NCBI GenBank assembly: GCA_026125835.1
Contig: JAHCKJ010000117.1
Coordinates: forward strand, 1 to 6,789
Length of the DNA stretch: 6,789 nucleotides
Direction: 5' to 3'
Source of the DNA: Sphingopyxis sp.
GTDB taxonomy: Bacteria; Pseudomonadota; Alphaproteobacteria; Sphingomonadales; Sphingomonadaceae
Shown: in pieces, positions 1 to 5,395 of the stretch
How the letters are laid out: each line of letters starts with the position of its first letter
Position numbering within the stretch: position 1 is the stretch's first letter
Notes under the pieces: generated by a model
Database searches by the model: none
What the model saw: only the letters and a program-made list of their open reading frames with translations
Told to the model about the DNA's origin: nothing
Position numbers and translations under genes: made by a program

Positions 1-644
1 ATGCCAAGACCTCGCCCGACGCGGGATCGCGCGGCATCACCGCCTTCCTGATCGAGAAGGATATGCCGGGGTTCAGCATCGGGCAAAAGATCGACAAGGT
101 CGGCATGCGCGGATCGCCGACCGCCGAGCTCGTTTTCACCGACTGCGAAGTGTCCGAAGAACAGGTCATGGGGCCGGAGAATGGCGGCGTTGGCGTGCTG
201 ATGTCGGGGCTCGATTATGAGCGCGTCGTGCTCGCCGGGCTCCAGCTTGGCATCATGCAAGCCTGCCTCGACACGGTCATTCCCTATGTCCGCGACCGCA
301 AGCAGTTCGGCAAGCCGATCGGATCGTTCCAGCTGATGCAGGCAAAGGTCGCCGACATGTATGTCATGCTCCAGTCGGCGCGCTCCTATGTCTATAACGT
401 CGCGAAGGCGTGCGACGCGGGACAAACAACACGCTTCGATGCCGCTGGCTGCATCCTGCTCGCGAGCGAGAATGCGGTGAAGGTCGCGGGCGAAGCGATC
501 CAGGCATTGGGCGGCGCGGGCTATACCAAGGACTGGCCGGTCGAGCGTTACTGGCGCGACGCCAAGCTGCTCGACATCGGCGCGGGCACGAACGAGATTC
601 GCCGCATGCTGATCGGCCGCGAACTGATCGGCGCCCGCGCATGA
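1..644 (+). CDS. liuA: Isovaleryl-CoA dehydrogenase, C-terminal part (5' end outside window)
   Basis: FAD-dependent acyl-CoA dehydrogenase that oxidises isovaleryl-CoA to 3-methylcrotonyl-CoA and passes electrons to ETF; third step of leucine breakdown, cytoplasmic. The reading frame is open from base 3 with no start, so about 213 residues of a roughly 385-residue protein are visible: the end of the middle beta domain and the C-terminal helical domain. The motif SGLDYERVVLAG carries a Glu (codon 219-221) where isovaleryl-CoA dehydrogenases place their catalytic base. The usual acyl-CoA dehydrogenase Glu before GTNEIRR is replaced by Ala (DIGAGTNEIRR). This pair of features separates isovaleryl-CoA dehydrogenase from short- and medium-chain relatives. 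RDRKQFGKPI and QALGGAGYT are further family motifs. Its TGA overlaps the next ATG (ATGA), and a methylcrotonyl-CoA carboxylase follows, which supports the assignment. Equivalent names are ivd and acdH. Confidence 0.95.
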   Translation, partial: AKTSPDAGSRGITAFLIEKDMPGFSIGQKIDKVGMRGSPTAELVFTDCEVSEEQVMGPENGGVGVLMSGLDYERVVLAGLQLGIMQACLDTVIPYVRDRKQFGKPIGSFQLMQAKVADMYVMLQSARSYVYNVAKACDAGQTTRFDAAGCILLASENAVKVAGEAIQALGGAGYTKDWPVERYWRDAKLLDIGAGTNEIRRMLIGRELIGARA

Positions 645-991
645 TCTGGCTCTGGCTGGCGGCGGCCTTCATGGCGACGACGGCGCTGGTGCATGGCGCA
701 CTGGGCGAAAAGCGGCTGATCCAGCCGCTGCTCGAACTCGATCAGGGCATTATGGCAGTCGACCTCGCGCGCCGGGTGTTTCGCTTCGCCTGGCACGCGA
801 CGTCGCTTTTGATGTTGGTTTCGGCTGCGACCGTCATCTGGCCGAGCACACCGCGCGATTTGATTCTGTTGGTTGGTGCAGTTTGGACTGTAGTCGGTTT
901 GTTCGACGCCGTATATACGCGCGGAAAGCATATCGGCTGGCCGATCCTGACCGCTTCGGGCGTCTTTGCCATTTTCGGTGCGCTGGCGTGA
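641..991 (+). CDS. Small four-helix membrane protein of unknown function
   Basis: I do not recognise a named family. The protein has 116 residues and is mostly hydrophobic, with likely membrane segments near residues 2-20, 50-67, 72-93 and 98-115. Between the first two segments is a more polar stretch with acidic and basic residues (GEKRLIQPLLELDQ, then DLARRVFR). His18-Gly19 at the end of helix 1 and the FAWHATS motif near residues 49-55 look like possible conserved positions, but I cannot align them. The start chosen is the ATG that overlaps the dehydrogenase stop (ATGA), which implies translational coupling. The frame is open further upstream only because it shadows the dehydrogenase. The end overlaps the next gene as GTGA. 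The position inside a leucine-catabolic operon suggests a link to the pathway or to the membrane, but no function can be assigned. A bona fide gene is likely because its helical pattern and both overlaps fit. Confidence 0.75.
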   Translation: MIWLWLAAAFMATTALVHGALGEKRLIQPLLELDQGIMAVDLARRVFRFAWHATSLLMLVSAATVIWPSTPRDLILLVGAVWTVVGLFDAVYTRGKHIGWPILTASGVFAIFGALA

Positions 992-1278
992 ACAAAACGC
1001 TGCTTGACGGGCTGCAATATTATGGTGCTGGCGCATCGACGCCGGCAGCGCTGATCGTGTCGCTCAACCTCGGCCGCCGCCGCACCGGCTGGGCGTTCGT
1101 GATCTTTGTGACCAGCATCGCGCTGGTCACATGGGGCTTTCTGCAACCCGACAGCGGGGGCATCGGTTGGCAGAATATCGCGCTGCTGATCGTCGCCGCG
1201 ATCGGCGTCTATCGTTACCTGATCCTGAAAGACACACCGGGCGATCCGGACAAAACGCAGGGAGAGACTTTACAGTGA
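988..1278 (+). CDS. Small two-helix membrane protein of unknown function
   Basis: No family recognised. The protein has 96 residues from a GTG start whose last two bases begin the upstream stop (GTGA). Residues about 35-52 (WAFVIFVTSIALVTWGFL) and 62-80 (IALLIVAAIGVYRYLILK) are probable membrane helices joined by a short Gly-rich loop (PDSGGIG). The N-terminal part (LQYYGAGASTPAALIVSLNLGRR) is mildly hydrophobic and ends in a basic cluster, suggesting that the part before helix 1 faces the cytoplasm. The C-terminal tail (KDTPGDPDKTQGETLQ) is short, polar and probably cytoplasmic too. It ends in a GTGA overlap with the carboxyltransferase gene, so it is translated from the same mRNA as the pathway enzymes. 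A longer upstream extension of the frame exists but would overlap the previous gene by over 100 bases and is not favoured. It may act together with the membrane protein just upstream; that is inference from adjacency alone. Confidence 0.7.
   Translation: MNKTLLDGLQYYGAGASTPAALIVSLNLGRRRTGWAFVIFVTSIALVTWGFLQPDSGGIGWQNIALLIVAAIGVYRYLILKDTPGDPDKTQGETLQ
1260..1266 (+). promoter_or_regulatory. Ribosome-binding site deciding the GTG start of the carboxyltransferase
   Basis: GGGAGAG stands 8 nt before the GTG at 1275. This, together with the GTGA overlap with the preceding stop, supports the GTG start rather than an earlier in-frame ATG at 1131, which would lie inside the upstream membrane-protein gene. 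Confidence 0.7.
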
Positions 1279-2909
1279 GCGCACCGGTTCTTGGCACCAA
1301 TGTCGATCCCGTCAGCGACGAATTTCGTACCCGCGCCGCGCACAACCGCGCGCTGAAGGACGAGCTGTACGCGCGTGTTGCCGAAGCCGCGCTCGGCGGT
1401 AACGAAAAGTCGCGCGAGCGGCACACGAGCCGCGGCAAGCTGCTCCCGCGCGAGCGCGTCGAGCGCCTGCTCGACCCGGGTTCGCCGTTTCTGGAGATCG
1501 GTCAGCTGGCCGCCAACGGCCTTTACGACGGCGAAGTGCCGGGCGCCGGGCTGATCTGCGGCATCGGGCGCGTGTCGGGGCGGCAGTGCATGATCGTGTG
1601 CAACGACGCGACGGTGAAGGGCGGCACCTACTATCCGCTGACCGTGAAAAAGCATCTGCGGGCGCAGGAAATCGCGCTTGAGAACCGGCTGCCCTGTATC
1701 TACCTCGTCGACAGCGGCGGCGCGAACCTGCCGCATCAGGATCAGGTGTTCCCCGACCGCGACCATTTCGGGCGTATCTTTTTCAACCAGGCGAATATGT
1801 CGGCTAGGCGCATCCCGCAGATCGCGTGCGTGATGGGCAGCTGCACCGCGGGCGGCGCGTATGTCCCCGCGATGAGTGATGAAACCGTCATTGTGCGCAA
1901 TCAGGGCACGATCTTCCTCGCCGGCCCGCCGCTGGTGAAGGCGGCGACGGGCGAGGAGATCAGCGCCGAGGATCTCGGCGGCGGCGACCTCCACGCGAAG
2001 AAATCGGGCGTGGTCGACCATCTCGCCGAGAATGACGAACATGCGCTGACGATCGTGCGCGATATTGTGTCGCATCTTTCGGGTCCGTTCGTGTCGAGCG
2101 AAGTCGAGACACGTCCCTCGACTTCGCTCGGGACAAACGGATCAAGGGAACCGCGGCCGCCGAAATACAATCCCGAGGAACTCTATGGCATCATCCCCGA
2201 CGACGTCCGCGCGCCATATGACGTCCACGAGGTGATTGCGCGCATCGTCGATGCCAGCGAATTTCACGAATTCAAGGCAAGTTACGGCAGCATGCTCGTC
2301 TGTGGCTTCGCGCACATCTGGGGCATCCCCGTCGCGGTCCTCGCCAATAACGGCGTGCTGTTCAGCGAGAGCGCGGTCAAGGGTGCGCATTTCATCGAAC
2401 TGGCGCAGCAGCGCCGCATCCCCCTCCTCTTCCTGCAGAATATCAGCGGCTTCATGGTCGGCGGCAAATATGAGGCCGAGGGCATCGCGAAGCATGGCGC
2501 CAAGCTGGTGACTGCGGTCGCGACGGCGACGGTGCCCAAGGTCACCGTGCTGATCGGCGGGAGTTTCGGCGCGGGCAATTACGGCATGTGCGGCCGCGCT
2601 TACTCACCGCGTTTCCTGTTCACCTGGCCCAATGCGCGGATCAGCGTGATGGGCGGCGAACAGGCCGCGTCGGTGCTGGCAACGGTCCATCGCGACGCCG
2701 ACAAATGGACGCCTGAGGACGCCGAGGCTTTCAAGGCGCCGATCCGCCAGAAATATGAGGATGAGGGCAATCCCTATCACGCAACCGCGCGCCTGTGGGA
2801 CGATGGCATCATCGACCCCGCGCAGACGCGCGACGTGCTCGGACTGGCCTTTGCGGCGACGCTGAACGCCCCGGTCGAAGACCGCGGCTTTGGGGTTTTC
2901 CGGATGTGA
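1275..2909 (+). CDS. liuB: Methylcrotonyl-CoA carboxylase carboxyltransferase (beta) subunit
   Basis: Transfers the carboxyl group from carboxybiotin on the alpha subunit to 3-methylcrotonyl-CoA, giving 3-methylglutaconyl-CoA; cytoplasmic complex with the product of 3429-5270. The protein has 544 residues from the GTG start; relatives are usually about 535. It shows two crotonase-fold domains. The N-domain includes GGTYYPLTVKKHLRAQEIA, LVDSGGANLPHQDQVFPD and CTAGGAYVPAMSDE near residues 190-204. The C-domain includes GGSFGAGNYGMCGRAYSPRF near 427-447 and SVMGGEQAA. The PHQDQVFPD and GNYGMCGRAYSPRF motifs favour methylcrotonyl-CoA over propionyl-CoA carboxylases. Residues about 270-290, between the two domains, are encoded by a 58-bp palindromic repeat inserted in frame (see 2084-2141) and look unlike any family member I recall; the rest of the sequence is intact. 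The GTG overlaps the upstream stop. The stop is followed by only 17 nt before the inverted-repeat cassette. Also called mccB. Confidence 0.96.
   Translation: MSAPVLGTNVDPVSDEFRTRAAHNRALKDELYARVAEAALGGNEKSRERHTSRGKLLPRERVERLLDPGSPFLEIGQLAANGLYDGEVPGAGLICGIGRVSGRQCMIVCNDATVKGGTYYPLTVKKHLRAQEIALENRLPCIYLVDSGGANLPHQDQVFPDRDHFGRIFFNQANMSARRIPQIACVMGSCTAGGAYVPAMSDETVIVRNQGTIFLAGPPLVKAATGEEISAEDLGGGDLHAKKSGVVDHLAENDEHALTIVRDIVSHLSGPFVSSEVETRPSTSLGTNGSREPRPPKYNPEELYGIIPDDVRAPYDVHEVIARIVDASEFHEFKASYGSMLVCGFAHIWGIPVAVLANNGVLFSESAVKGAHFIELAQQRRIPLLFLQNISGFMVGGKYEAEGIAKHGAKLVTAVATATVPKVTVLIGGSFGAGNYGMCGRAYSPRFLFTWPNARISVMGGEQAASVLATVHRDADKWTPEDAEAFKAPIRQKYEDEGNPYHATARLWDDGIIDPAQTRDVLGLAFAATLNAPVEDRGFGVFRM
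2084..2141. repeat. 58-bp palindromic repeat inserted in frame inside the carboxyltransferase gene
   Basis: Two 28-nt arms (2084-2111 and 2114-2141) separated by CG form an imperfect palindrome. A 14-bp core, CGAGCGAAGTCGAG at 2095-2108, is perfectly complementary to 2117-2130. The DNA is read through as residues about 270-290 (PFVSSEVETRPSTSLGTNGS), a polar, low-hydrophobicity stretch between the N and C domains. A closely related palindrome occurs at 5850-5918, where 30 bp (5889-5918) are identical to 2085-2114 in inverted orientation. Two copies, one coding and one intergenic, mark a dispersed repeat family rather than chance symmetry. It resembles REP-type elements in size and form; how it spread is not visible here. 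Confidence 0.88.
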
Positions 2910-2926
2910 TGATGGGCGGCGAGGCA

Positions 2927-2980
2927 GCGATCCTCCCCGGCACGGGGAGGGGGACCATCCGAAGGATGGTGGAGGGGCAC
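2927..2980 (+). repeat. Left inverted repeat of the DUF559 cassette (double hairpin)
   Basis: The 54-bp repeat contains two consecutive hairpins. The first is CCTCCCCG-GCA-CGGGGAGG (2932-2950) and the second ACCATCC-GAA-GGATGGT (2954-2970), followed by GGAGGGGCAC. It pairs with 3373-3426 with one mismatch, at 2962, in the loop of the second hairpin. Its inner edge supplies the ribosome-binding site of the enclosed gene. Confidence 0.92.
2971..2977 (+). promoter_or_regulatory. Ribosome-binding site of the DUF559 gene, inside the left repeat
   Basis: GGAGGGG ends 8 nt before the GTG at 2986. It is the inner end of the left inverted repeat, directly after the second hairpin, so the repeat and the gene's translation signal are one sequence. 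This site decides for the GTG start over a TTG at 2890. Confidence 0.65.
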
Positions 2981-2985
2981 CCTCG

Positions 2986-3432
2986 GTGATCACCGGCGCT
3001 CGCGATACTCTCAAACGCGCTCGCAAGCTGCGCAGCGAGATGACCCTTCCGGAAACGATGCTTTGGCGCGTTCTTCGCCAGCGACCGAATGGTTTCAAGT
3101 TCAGGCGCCAACATCCGGCGGGCATTCACATCCCGGATTTCTACTGCCCGGCGGTTCGACTGGCGATCGAAGTCGATGGACGAACACATGACGGTGAGCA
3201 GGCCGCGCAACAGCACGCGGCTCGTTCACACTTTCTGAAATCACAGCATATTGCAACGCTGCGCGTACCAGCGGCAGCGACAATGACAAATTTAGAGGCC
3301 GCGACGATGCGGATAGTCCAAGTTTGCAAGGAACGGGCAATGAAGATCAGCGAACGGCAAGGCAAACCGCCTGTGCCCCTCCACCATCCTGCGGATGGTC
3401 CCCCTCCCCGTGCCGGGGAGGATCGCGCATGA
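2986..3432 (+). CDS. DUF559-family protein (Vsr-like PD-(D/E)XK endonuclease fold)
   Basis: A 148-residue protein of the DUF559 family, small proteins related to very-short-patch repair (Vsr) endonucleases; the biological role of the family is not established. Visible family features: an N-terminal helix with LKRARKLRSEMTLPETMLWRVLR (residues 9-31, written here as the L-R-S-x-M-T and E-x-x-L-W pattern), then GFKFRRQHPAG (36-46), IPDFYCP (49-55, Asp51), LAIEVDG (59-65, Glu62 and Asp64) and His68. Asp51, Glu62, Asp64 and His68 are the likely metal and catalytic residues. Two positions differ from the consensus I recall: His77 where Asp is common and His88 where Gly is common, which may indicate drift. 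The last 20 or so residues (PVPLHHPADGPPPRAGEDRA) are encoded by the right inverted repeat and are not part of the fold. The GTG start is chosen for its SD sequence; a TTG at 2890 would translate the left repeat. The TGA overlaps the alpha-subunit ATG (ATGA). Confidence 0.82.
   Translation: MITGARDTLKRARKLRSEMTLPETMLWRVLRQRPNGFKFRRQHPAGIHIPDFYCPAVRLAIEVDGRTHDGEQAAQQHAARSHFLKSQHIATLRVPAAATMTNLEAATMRIVQVCKERAMKISERQGKPPVPLHHPADGPPPRAGEDRA
3373..3426 (-). repeat. Right inverted repeat of the DUF559 cassette (double hairpin)
   Basis: Reverse complement of 2927-2980 except one base (3391). Hairpins are ACCATCC-TGC-GGATGGT (3383-3399) and CCTCCCCG-TGC-CGGGGAGG (3403-3421). It encodes the C-terminal tail of the DUF559 protein and ends 2 nt before the ATG of the alpha subunit. 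The single difference from the left copy lies in a hairpin loop, so both stems are intact. Confidence 0.92.
3415..3421 (+). promoter_or_regulatory. Ribosome-binding site of the carboxylase alpha subunit, supplied by the right repeat
   Basis: GGGGAGG ends 7 nt before the ATG at 3429 and forms the 3' arm of the hairpin at 3403-3421. The SD sequence could therefore be hidden by pairing with CCTCCCC unless ribosomes translating the DUF559 gene open the stem. The fit to a normal SD position is clear; the control is inference. Confidence 0.65.
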
Positions 3433-5270
3433 TCCAGTCCCTCCTCATCGCCAATCGCGGCGAAATCGCTTGCCGCATCATCCGCACCGCGCGCGCGATG
3501 GGCATTCGCACCGTCGCGGTCTATTCGGACGCCGATGCCAAGGCGCTGCATGTGCACGAGGCCGACGAGGCGGTGCACATCGGGCCGTCGCCGGCGCGCG
3601 AATCCTATCTGGTTGGCGAGAAGATCATTGCCGCCGCCAAGGCGACCGGGGCCGAGGCGATCCATCCGGGCTACGGCTTCCTCTCGGAGAATGCGGAATT
3701 CGCGCAAGCGGTCGCCGATGCGGGGCTCGTCTGGGTCGGGCCGAAGCCGTCGTCGATCACCGCGATGGGGCTCAAGGACGCCGCGAAGAAGCTGATGGCC
3801 GACGCCGGGGTGCCGGTGACGCCGGGTTATATGGGCGAGAACCAGGACCCCGCCTTTCTCGCCGAACAGGCCGAGCAGATCGGCTACCCCGTCCTCATCA
3901 AGGCGGTCGCGGGCGGCGGCGGCAAGGGGATGCGCAAGGTGGATAGCCCGGCGGACTTCGCCGACGCGCTCGCCTCGTGCCAGCGCGAGGCCGCGGCCTC
4001 GTTCGGCAACGATCATGTGCTGATCGAGAAATATATCCTGACCCCGCGCCATATCGAGGTGCAGGTGTTCGGCGATACCCACGGCAATGTCGTCCACCTG
4101 TTCGAACGCGACTGCTCGCTGCAGCGCCGCCACCAGAAGGTGATCGAGGAAGCCCCAGCCCCCGGCATGGACGAGGTCACCCGCGAAGCGCTGTGCGCCG
4201 CCGCGGTGCGCGCCGCGAAGGCGGTCGACTATGTCGGCGCGGGGACGATCGAATTCATCGCCGACGCCAGCGAAGGCCTGCGCGCCGATCGCATCTGGTT
4301 CATGGAAATGAACACGCGGCTGCAGGTCGAGCATCCGGTGACCGAGGAAATCACCGGCGTCGACCTTGTCGAATGGCAGCTGCGCGTCGCGTCGGGCGAA
4401 CCGATCCCGCTGGCGCAAGACGAGCTAAGCATCAACGGCTGGGCGATGGAAGCGCGGCTTTATGCCGAAGACCCCGCCAAGGGCTTCCTGCCCTCGATCG
4501 GCACGCTCGAACTCTTCCAGCTCCCCGGGCAGATGGGCCGCGTCGACACCGGCGTCTATGAAGGCGCCGAAGTCTCGCCCTTCTATGACCCGATGATCGC
4601 CAAGGTCATCGCCTGGGGCGAAGACCGCGAGGAAGCCCGCGAACTCTTGTCCGAGATGCTCGAAGACAGCGCGATCTGGCCGGTGAAAACCAATTCAGCG
4701 TTCCTGATCAACGCCCTCGATCACCCCGATTTCGTCGCGGGTACCGTCGATACCGGGTTGATCGGTCGCGACGGCGACGCGATGGCCGAGGAGCCGGTGC
4801 CGACCGCGCAGGCGCTGACCAACGCTGCAATGGCGATGACGCCGCGCTCGCTGCAATCGGGCTTCCGTCTCAACGCACCGGACGTGCGCAGCGCGCCCTT
4901 CCTGCTCGATGGCAAGCGCGTCGAGGTCGACCTCCACGGCCCCGGGACCGACGAGCCCGCGCCCGCGATGCTTGTCGCCGAGGGCGGTTCGGTGTGGCAG
5001 CTCACCCCTTGGCGCGCCGCGGGGAGCACCGGGGGCGTGGCAGGCGACGGTGCGATCCTGTCGCCGATGCCGGGCAAGATCATCGCGGTCGAGGTCGCGG
5101 CGGGCGACAAGGTCTCCAAAGGCCAGAGACTGCTGACGCTCGAAGCGATGAAGATGGAGCACAGCCTGACCGCGCCGTTCGACGGGGTGGTGGCGGAACT
5201 CAATGCCTCGGCGGACGCGCAGGTGCAGGTCGAGGCGTTGCTGGTACGGATCGAGAAGAGCAGTGCCTGA
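3429..5270 (+). CDS. liuD: Methylcrotonyl-CoA carboxylase biotin-carrying (alpha) subunit
   Basis: Carboxylates its own biotin with ATP and bicarbonate and passes the carboxyl group to the beta subunit (1275-2909), which carboxylates 3-methylcrotonyl-CoA. The protein has 613 residues, slightly short for a family usually near 620-670. The biotin carboxylase domain fills the N-terminal 450 or so residues: ANRGEIACRIIRTARAMG near 8-25, GYGFLSENAEFA, the ATP-grasp loop VAGGGGKGM (160-168), FERDCSLQRRHQKVIEEAP, and MEMNTRLQVEHPVTE (292-306, with Arg297 and Glu301). A less conserved connecting (BT) region follows. The C-terminal biotinyl domain has LEAMKMEH with the biotin-accepting Lys575, 38 residues from the end. 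The ATG overlaps the DUF559 stop and has a repeat-derived SD. An in-frame ATG at 3324 would translate through the repeat and add residues unlike the family, so it is rejected. Also called mccA; the neighbours make the substrate assignment firm. Confidence 0.96.
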   Translation: MIQSLLIANRGEIACRIIRTARAMGIRTVAVYSDADAKALHVHEADEAVHIGPSPARESYLVGEKIIAAAKATGAEAIHPGYGFLSENAEFAQAVADAGLVWVGPKPSSITAMGLKDAAKKLMADAGVPVTPGYMGENQDPAFLAEQAEQIGYPVLIKAVAGGGGKGMRKVDSPADFADALASCQREAAASFGNDHVLIEKYILTPRHIEVQVFGDTHGNVVHLFERDCSLQRRHQKVIEEAPAPGMDEVTREALCAAAVRAAKAVDYVGAGTIEFIADASEGLRADRIWFMEMNTRLQVEHPVTEEITGVDLVEWQLRVASGEPIPLAQDELSINGWAMEARLYAEDPAKGFLPSIGTLELFQLPGQMGRVDTGVYEGAEVSPFYDPMIAKVIAWGEDREEARELLSEMLEDSAIWPVKTNSAFLINALDHPDFVAGTVDTGLIGRDGDAMAEEPVPTAQALTNAAMAMTPRSLQSGFRLNAPDVRSAPFLLDGKRVEVDLHGPGTDEPAPAMLVAEGGSVWQLTPWRAAGSTGGVAGDGAILSPMPGKIIAVEVAAGDKVSKGQRLLTLEAMKMEHSLTAPFDGVVAELNASADAQVQVEALLVRIEKSSA

Positions 5271-5273
5271 AGG

Positions 5274-5380
5274 CTCGTCACCCTGAACTTGTTTCAGGGT
5301 CCATGGCCGGACGTCAGAGTAGACGCAGCGCCAGACGAGGGTACGGGCCATGGATGCTGAAACAAGTTCAGCATGACGAG
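5274..5380. repeat. Paired REP-like hairpins between the carboxylase and MaoC genes
   Basis: The outer arms 5274-5308 and 5346-5380 are 35-nt inverted repeats with four mismatches. Inside each arm is its own hairpin: ACCCTGAA-CTTGT-TTCAGGGT (5280-5300) and ATGCTGAA-ACAAG-TTCAGCAT (5354-5374). All four mismatches fall in these two stems and are compensated, so both hairpins pair perfectly. The 37 nt between the arms (5309-5345) show nothing recognisable. The unit starts 3 nt after the carboxylase stop and ends 4 nt before the GGAGAG ahead of the next gene. There is no T-run, so it is unlikely to be a terminator. It looks like a BIME-type pair of REP elements. Confidence 0.88.
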
Positions 5381-5395
5381 TTATGGAGAGAAGTG

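Larger units (their letters stand above)
2927..3426. mobile_element. 500-bp inverted-repeat cassette carrying a DUF559 nuclease-like gene
   Basis: Two 54-bp inverted repeats (2927-2980 and 3373-3426; 53 of 54 positions match) bound a single gene, and the whole unit is exactly 500 bp. It sits between the two carboxylase subunit genes, which are usually close together or separated by one pathway gene. Removing it leaves 19 nt between the beta-subunit stop and the alpha-subunit ATG, including an SD-like GGCGAGG, which is a credible empty site. GCA stands directly outside both ends (2924-2926 and 3427-3429), a possible but very weak 3-bp target duplication. The interior is poorer in GC: 64 of 120 bases (53%) at 3241-3360, against 38 of 60 (63%) at 3661-3720. 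No recognisable transposase is present. Mobility is inferred from the architecture; the nuclease-like gene, or enzymes elsewhere, could be responsible. Confidence 0.7.

Noticed and set aside
1215..2075. Long open frame of 286 codons on the - strand
   Set aside because: It lies fully opposite the carboxyltransferase gene, is rich in Arg, Ala and His as expected for antisense of GC-rich coding DNA, and has no recognisable domain.
2142..2495. Frame of 117 codons on the - strand opposite the carboxyltransferase C-domain
   Set aside because: It is complementary to conserved coding sequence, with no SD or recognisable motif.
2932..2950. Intrinsic terminator after the carboxyltransferase gene
   Set aside because: The GC-rich stem is followed by GGGACC, not T residues, and the same hairpin recurs in inverted orientation before the alpha subunit.
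2890..2985. TTG start extending the DUF559 protein by 32 residues
   Set aside because: It would begin inside the end of the carboxyltransferase gene and translate the left repeat as low-complexity sequence, while the GTG at 2986 has a good SD and fits the family's N-terminus.
3324..3428. Earlier ATG for the carboxylase alpha subunit
   Set aside because: The added residues come from the repeat and cassette, while MIQSLLIANRGEIACRI from 3429 is the normal start of biotin carboxylases.
3141..4418. Long open frame of 425 codons on the - strand
   Set aside because: It is antisense to the carboxylase alpha subunit and the DUF559 gene, crosses the repeat, and shows no domain or SD; a GC-rich shadow.
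5274..5380. Intrinsic terminator after the carboxylase alpha subunit
   Set aside because: The hairpins have no following T-run and the next genes belong to the same pathway; the symmetry and covariation fit a REP pair better.
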